Assembly: GCA_905250885.1 (NCBI GenBank) | Contig: CAJNOQ010002039.1 | Span: 1 to 26,721, forward strand | Direction of reading: 5' to 3' | DNA from: Didymodactylos carnosus | Lineage: Eukaryota; Rotifera; Eurotatoria; Philodinida; Philodinidae | Length of the DNA: 26,721 nt | In this document: positions 22,689-26,721 of the stretch, piece after piece | Numbering within the stretch: position 1 is the stretch's first letter | Layout: every line of letters begins with the position of its first letter | Position numbers and translations under genes: made by a program | The notes under the pieces: model-generated | What the model was told of the DNA's origin: nothing | Databases searched by the model: none | The model's input: only the letters and a program-made list of their open reading frames with translations

Positions 22689-23788
22689 ATGACTAGTTAT
22701 AATAATCAAAATAGAAAATTTTCCAGAGATGCTATGATTAATCAAAGACGTAACTTCGATCCAAGGGGGGTTTATTGTAGTCGACATGTAGAAAATCTTC
22801 AAACACCAGAGCAATTTGTACATCAGACAAATGTACAACAAGAATCTATAGTATTGAACCGCGTAAATTGAGGTAGAATGTTTTGAAATACGCTACATCG
22901 CACGAATTACCACCTTTCATTGTAAAATTCGAGGAGAAAGAAACTTTGCAACGAAACCGGCTACCCGGTGCCACTGATGTAAAGTCGCTAATACAAAACG
23001 ATCTATTCAAAGTCGGGATCAAATTTTGGGGTTTCTCGCTAGTTCATCCAGTAGTTAAGCGATTTAAACTGTATGTCAATAGTCGCGACGACCACTATAA
23101 ACTACTAATGTCAGACAAGTGGCCTGAAAATTGCGGTGATAAAAAGATTTTAATTTTAAAACCAAAATACATTCCAAGTCAATTGTTGCTGGTACTTAGA
23201 AACGTACCTCAAGCGCTTCCCAAAGAGACGATTGAACGCGAGATCAATTACTCCATTACAACAGCAACAAATTTTCGTATACTGGTTAGCAAATATCCGA
23301 AAAAAACAGTGGACTATCGGTTCGATGTACCAGACTTGATGGAGTATAAATCAGCTCTCGAACAAGGAAATCAGCTTTCGGACAAGGGGTGATAGGAGTG
23401 GGAAATGTTATTCGACAAGTAACGGAGTATATAATTGCAAATCGTGTACTCTACTGCTCAAAATGCTGGCAAATAGGACATCGTATTAGGGATTGGCAAG
23501 AACCTCTTTTTAAATGTAGAACATGTCTTAATGATCTTACGCCAAATCAACATCATGAGTGCTCCTTGACGACGAAGTGTGCCCAATGTAATAATAACCA
23601 TTTATCAACAGCGCCAACATGCCCCATATATCAGCTTTTTGATGGCAAAATTTAATGATCAGACAAGTAGCAAGTATGACTTTCATAATGTTAGTTTATC
23701 AGGTACTTTGATCGGAGGAAATAATCAGCGAACTAGACTCGCCAATAGGAACAGATCTAAATCGTTGAGTGAAGTGCTAAATACCTAA
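22689..23788 (+). pseudogene. Gag-like ORF1 of the retrotransposon, frameshifted
   Basis: An ATG at 22689 opens an Asn/Gln/Arg-rich segment that stops at 22871. The next segment (about 22883-23392, another frame) has LLLVLRNVPQALPKETIERE, which resembles an RNA-binding fold. A third frame (23389-23655) carries zinc-knuckle motifs: CSKC-x4-H, CRTC...H...C and CAQC-x3-H...C. In the first knuckle the final cysteine position is Trp. The tail (23643-23788) is in the second frame again and basic. Gag-like proteins of LINE elements bind the element RNA. Frame changes near 22875, 23390 and 23645 show it cannot make one protein now. Confidence 0.8.
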
Positions 23789-23989
23789 TGTATTCAAACC
23801 CAGAAGTTAAAGTGTTTGCACCTAGAGCTCTCTCTCCATTAAATCCAATTGAAGACGCAGGAGTTTTAGCAAAAAAGATTGTGTTAGCGTGATAGACATT
23901 CTGTCTGAATAATATTCTAGTACCACTCTTGAAAGCATTTTGACATACCGGAGCAGTTATGACTCTTCGTTAAACTCGTGTATTCACCA

Positions 23990-24633
23990 GGTCCCTTTGA
24001 ATTTTGTTTCTTATAATGTTCAGGAACTTATGAGCAGAAGGATTAGAAATTCTTGAATTAATTAATATAACTGACTCGTCCTTCTGCCCTGAAACGGGGG
24101 AGTGGAAAGACTTCTACCTGACAGGTCATAATCCTTTTTATCAGGAAGGCACAAACAAGAATAACGAAGTTTGTCTGGTTTTAGCTGAACATCTAAAAGG
24201 AACAAAGATTACTGATCATATCCCAAATACTGTGATCGTGGATATTGAGGGACTATCGGAAGATGTAAGGATAATAGGTATTTATTGACCCAAAGGACAA
24301 AAAAGAGAACTTGATGACCTTAAGCCCTATATCACAAAGAACACTGTTATTACTGGGGATTTCAATACGGTGCTAATAGAGTGGGGCAGCAATGAGTCTG
24401 ATAACCGTGGTAAACTTTTATCAAACTGGATGGATGAGAATAATTTTATATATGTAAAAAACACCTTTAATTCGTCAAAAAGGTCAGAGCATAATACTGA
24501 TTTAACCTTTGCAAATTTTGATGGAATAAAAGAGGAAACGCTGAAATTTGGTACTAGTGATCATTGGCCAAATACTTATAAAATTGATAGTATAGTTTTT
24601 AAATCAAGCGGTTTCTTTCCAGTTACGAATTGA
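23990..24633 (+). pseudogene. AP endonuclease region of the retrotransposon
   Basis: Visible signatures of an APE-type LINE endonuclease are GDFN at 24355-24366, a DLTFAN segment, and SDHWP at 24556-24570. ILELIN plus FCPETGEW occupy the position of the catalytic glutamate region. The enzyme nicks the chromosomal target during target-primed reverse transcription. A frame change near 24027 and stops at 24031, 24286 and 24631 inactivate it. Residues are otherwise well preserved, so decay is moderate. Confidence 0.85.
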
Positions 24634-24663
24634 AGAGCTTCCCAAGTCACGCTTCTACTCCTG

Positions 24664-25489
24664 TAAGATTTTTGGATAGCGAAACAAAAAGAAATATTGA
24701 GTAGTGATTGGTATGAAGCGTATATATCCTTTCTTGCAGCAGTAAAAACGCGTCTCACACATTGGATCAATAAAGAAAAGTACAGACCGGCACTTACACT
24801 TTTTATTTTTAATAAATTGAACAGCATAAGAAAACTGAGAAATTTATTTTATAGGTATCGCTTCGAAGAGGATAGACTAGCATTACGTACGCAAACGACA
24901 GCGATAAGGAGAGAGATAGCCATCTATAAAAACCAAAGATGGACTGTGCTCCTCTCGATGGTAAATAAAGCCCATCTACAATCAAACTCTGTCTTTTGGA
25001 ACTTTCTTTCACAATATATATATATACCGTCCTGAAACCTTGCCAATCTCTAGACTGTATGCAAATGAATGTAGGATTACGAATAAAAACGAAATTGTGG
25101 ATAGTCTCTTCAATTACTACAAAGAGCAGCTTTTTCCCCAGCCACTTGGTATATCTAATTCGGAGTTTAAATTAATACTAGAGTAAATTGGGAACAGTAA
25201 AGACACTATTAGTCCAACATCTTTATTGGAAGTCTCGAGATACATCAAAAAATTAAAACCAAAAAAGCCCTCAGGAGTAGATAATATTTCTGGCTTTATG
25301 CTTAAGCTTTTGCCAATAAGCTACGTTGAGTGCCTTGTCAATTCCTTTAATGAGTGGCTAAAGGATGGGATATTCCCTGACGAGTGAAAAATTACAAAGT
25401 TTATCGTTCTAAATAAGTTAAAAAGAGGCATACCTATTTGTGAAGATACTAGGCCAATTTCGCATTTATCGACACTCGAAAATTTATGA
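24664..25489 (+). pseudogene. Linker and N-terminal reverse transcriptase region
   Basis: After a stop at 24664 the frame stays open to 25033 with a basic, helical linker typical between endonuclease and RT. The reading then moves to another frame just after a TA dinucleotide run near 25014-25026, a likely slippage site. That frame holds KPKKPSGVDNISGFMLK, the RT N-terminal PS..D.I motif, and KFIVLNKL plus RPISHLS of the fingers. Stops lie at 25184, 25385 and 25487. Confidence 0.8.
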
Positions 25490-26250
25490 AAAAGTGCTTC
25501 TACAGAGAATCAAAGTCTGGACTGACAAAAATCATATTTTACCTCCCCCAGCAATCTGGCTTTCGCCCTAATTGCTTGATTCCTACTCGAGTGTTGCCTA
25601 AGTACCAAGGCATTAAAAATAATTTAAGTGCGAACGTACCGTCTTTGGTAGTTTATGTAGACTGTAAAAAAGCTTTCGATAAGGTCGTACATGAAGTATT
25701 TATTATAAAATTATATAAATTAGGTATGCCTCTAAAGTTTCTCCGAGCAGTTTGGATTTGGCTTAAAGGCAGAACGGCTAAAATCATTTTCGGTAACTGC
25801 GGCTCAGATTATTTTTTAATAGAAATTGGGTTACCGCAAGGCATTACGTTAAGTCCTATCCTGTTTATTATTTTTCACTTCGATTTACCATACAAGCTAG
25901 GAGCTCACTCGTATGGAGTATTTGCGGACGACTTATAAGTGACTATTTCGCCACCTATTCGTCCAAAATTAAAAGATATGCTGGCTTATCTAGAAAAGGA
26001 GGGAAATCATGTCTGTGCTCCAATTTTTCAACACTCGCTGGATCATGAACAACCAATAAATTTCAGGAAAACTGTTTATCAAATTTTTCATAGCCAGATT
26101 CAAAGACCACTAGTATCTCTACGTATGGCAGAGTGTAATCTAGAGCAAGTAAAATTATTTAAATACCTAGATAAGTGTAGCACAGATAAACTGTCATACA
26201 AGCCGACGGTTGATGAGGCTATAAATAAAAGGCAAGTATTTTTTTGCTAA
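25486..26250 (+). pseudogene. Reverse transcriptase core and thumb of the retrotransposon
   Basis: Core motifs are QQSGFRPN, then YVDCKKAFD (motif A aspartate, 25654-25680), GLPQG...SPILF (motif B, from 25828) and FADD (motif C, 25921-25932), so the catalytic aspartates are all still present. A stop at 25936 follows two residues after the DD pair. The thumb continues in the same frame (PINFRKTVYQIFHSQ and LEQVKLFKYL) to a stop at 26250, where family similarity ends. The C-terminal domain beyond the thumb is absent. Confidence 0.88.
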
Positions 26251-26721
26251 GTAATTTTTATTAAATGCTAAGTTATTCCTACTTTAGTAAGCTATATTTT
26301 TGTGTGACTGAGGGCGGCGAGGTGGGATGCGTGAAGAGCATGAGAGTGAGCCACCAAACCACATTTCTGCCTGTTTCTCAAAAGATATAATTATTTTTAA
26401 TAAATTATTTACGAGGAAACATTCCCAAGTGCCCCGCTCCGATTTCATTCGTTCATACATCATTCGATAGGGGGTCTCGAGTAGGTAAAAAGCTTAAAAG
26501 GATATCGGCCGATGACTTTTTAAGACCCGGTTTTCTGGAAAACCAGCTTTTCAGAAACCCTAACAGAATAACCAAAACCTTTGTTAATGAGGCATGATTG
26601 TACCCCGCGAAATTCTCATCAAAATGAGACATCTCCCAGCTCTACATGATCTTTCTTTGCAAAGTTATAGAATTTGCAAGAAAAGCCCTAAATTAATTTC
26701 TTCTGATTTCTGCAGCTTTGA
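26251..26721. other. Unassigned sequence after the retrotransposon
   Basis: No gene is supported. It has a less AT-rich part and a 16-base perfect hairpin, GGTTTTCTGGAAAACC, at 26529-26544, in a context that looks like repeated DNA. I cannot assign it to a family. Confidence 0.35.

Larger units (their letters stand above)
22602..26250 (+). mobile_element. Decayed non-LTR retrotransposon
   Basis: In order on the plus strand are a gag-like region with zinc knuckles, an AP-type endonuclease, a linker and a reverse transcriptase with recognisable core motifs. The order gag-EN-RT is that of Jockey/I-type LINE elements. No LTRs, integrase or protease are seen. The reading frame is broken by at least nine stop codons and several frame changes, and the sequence stops matching after the RT thumb, without a poly-A tail or 3' repeat. 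It is a dead, 3'-truncated or interrupted copy. The left boundary is arbitrary (set at the palindrome). Confidence 0.88.

Overview
The window is AT-rich, gene-poor animal nuclear DNA. Protein genes are split by short GT-AG introns (56 to 158 bases, with one 590-base exception). Much of the space between them is imperfect palindromes and mobile-element debris. The clearest gene is a full-length animal-type Golgi pH regulator (GPHR/GPR89), so this is a metazoan, not a prokaryote. Intron style, base composition and the mixture of mobile elements would suit a rotifer (bdelloid-like), but that placement is inference and not shown by any single feature.

Layout. At 796-1821 (minus) lies an intronless gene for a four-helix membrane protein with claudin/PMP22-like signs. 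From 1822 to about 9290 no convincing gene is seen; there are simple repeats and one nearly perfect 121-base hairpin (3639-3759). At 9292-9726 is a GC-rich foldback repeat. At 10218-11726 is a TA-flanked element with terminal inverted repeats that appears to enclose a three-exon gene of unknown function. From 11756 to 15244 there is a series of unrelated hairpin or foldback elements. GPHR occupies 15462-17942 (plus) in eight exons, with another foldback in its largest intron. At 18687-19042 (minus) is a two-exon gene for a small secreted cysteine-rich protein with a cystine-knot-like spacing. The tract 19801-19957 is poly-G/poly-C with an N, most likely an assembly or sequencing artefact. Two more foldbacks lie at 20318-20443 and 21925-22213. 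From about 22600 to 26250 runs a decayed non-LTR retrotransposon (gag-like ORF with zinc knuckles, AP endonuclease, reverse transcriptase) broken by many stops and frameshifts and truncated after the RT fingers/palm/thumb region.

The genes do not look functionally linked: a housekeeping Golgi membrane protein, a claudin-like membrane protein, a secreted peptide and an unknown protein, each with its own orientation. The most unusual aspects are the number of different palindromic elements packed between 9.3 and 15.3 kb, the spliced gene inside a TIR element, and the cystine-knot-like secreted peptide. All exon boundaries were derived by eye from reading frame and splice-site agreement. No database search was run.
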